A stretch of DNA of 14,989 nucleotides from Methylocystaceae bacterium (GTDB lineage: Bacteria > Pseudomonadota > Alphaproteobacteria > Rhizobiales > Beijerinckiaceae): assembly GCA_003105285.1 (NCBI GenBank), contig PQAN01000227.1, positions 1 through 14,989 of the forward strand. The letters run 5' to 3'. Position 1 is the first letter of the stretch. The number at the start of each line of letters is the position of its first letter. The notes beneath the pieces were generated by a model that saw only the letters and a list, made by a program, of their open reading frames with translations, had not been told where the DNA came from and did no database searches. Positions 14,849 to 14,989 of the stretch are shown in pieces. The position numbers and the translations under genes are program-made.

Positions 14849-14854
14849 TTGACA
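14849..14854 (+). promoter_or_regulatory. Possible -35 element TTGACA facing right
   Basis: A perfect TTGACA lies upstream of the partial plus-strand frame. The matching -10 position (about 14872-14878, TGTTAA) is poor and overlaps the CtrA box. If it is used, CtrA bound there would cover the -10 region. Confidence 0.3.
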
Positions 14855-14859
14855 GCCGC

Positions 14860-14878
14860 ATGGTTAACAAAGTGTTAA
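14860..14878 (-). promoter_or_regulatory. CtrA binding box upstream of minC
   Basis: Read on the minus strand the site is TTAACACTTTGTTAACCAT: TTAA, seven bases, then TTAACCAT. This matches the full CtrA consensus TTAA-N7-TTAA, including the extended half-site. A GANTC (GACTC) methylation site for CcrM lies at 14825-14829 between box and start codon. Direct control of minCDE by CtrA has been reported in Sinorhizobium (from memory), so cell-cycle control of this operon is likely. Confidence 0.75.
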
Positions 14879-14886
14879 ACTACTTA

Positions 14887-14989
14887 ATGGGCGGGCGCAT
14901 GAAAGCGGTTCGCCTCGAGGCGTCGTTCGGCGAAACGCGTCGAGCTCGCGAGACCAACGATCGAAAGATCGACGTCGATGGCCATGGCC
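14887..14989 (+). CDS. Partial open frame leaving the right edge
   Basis: From ATG 14887 (or ATG 14899) the frame stays open for 34 codons to the window edge: MGGRMKAVRLEASFGETRRA and onward, with a basic, hydrophilic composition. It is divergent from minC and shares its upstream region. No family is recognisable in so short a piece and the ribosome site is weak, so it may or may not be a gene. Confidence 0.3.
   Translation, partial: MGGRMKAVRLEASFGETRRARETNDRKIDVDGHG

Overview
The window looks like chromosomal DNA of a GC-rich alphaproteobacterium. Several things point to the Hyphomicrobiales (Rhizobiales), possibly a Methylocystis/Methylosinus-like methanotroph. These are a complete minCDE operon, a GapR-family protein, an RDD gene followed by the leucyl/arginyl-tRNA-protein transferase gene, a textbook CtrA box upstream of minC, and interspersed palindromic repeats of types common in this order. 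The order-level call is an inference from gene content. The genus guess is weak.

Left part (1-4819, minus strand): a kinase-like bifunctional aminoglycoside phosphotransferase/ATP-binding protein runs off the left edge. Upstream of it lie a pair of inverted palindromic repeats, then an MgtA-type Mg2+ P-type ATPase, then gapR. A very long plus-strand open frame lies antisense to all three genes and is a GC-bias shadow. Next (5032-6374, plus strand) come an RDD-family membrane protein and Bpt, an N-end-rule aminoacyl-transferase.

Middle part (6619-12863) is the unusual region. It holds three clearly paralogous Roadblock/LC7 (MglB-like) proteins: two long ones that share an N-terminal helical domain and a WLTEILARAS linker motif, and one stand-alone domain. 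Between them is a stand-alone flavodiiron-type metallo-beta-lactamase-fold (ODP) protein with a full set of di-iron ligands, and a small unknown gene on the opposite strand. After a 437-bp gap packed with hairpin repeats comes a two-gene unit. It encodes a single-pass OmpA-like peptidoglycan-binding protein and a single-pass coiled-coil protein whose C-terminal half resembles a roadblock fold. No Ras-like GTPase (MglA), the usual partner of such proteins, is in the window.

Right part (12921-14820, minus strand): minC-minD-minE, the division-site placement system, converges on the OmpA/roadblock unit with only 57 bp between. A TTAA-N7-TTAACCAT CtrA box lies just upstream of minC. At the extreme right edge a plus-strand frame opens and continues out of the window.

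The best candidate for an undescribed system is the roadblock/ODP/OmpA cluster. I infer a spatial or oxygen-responsive signalling module with a cell-envelope anchor, next to the Min system. Its function cannot be proved from sequence alone.
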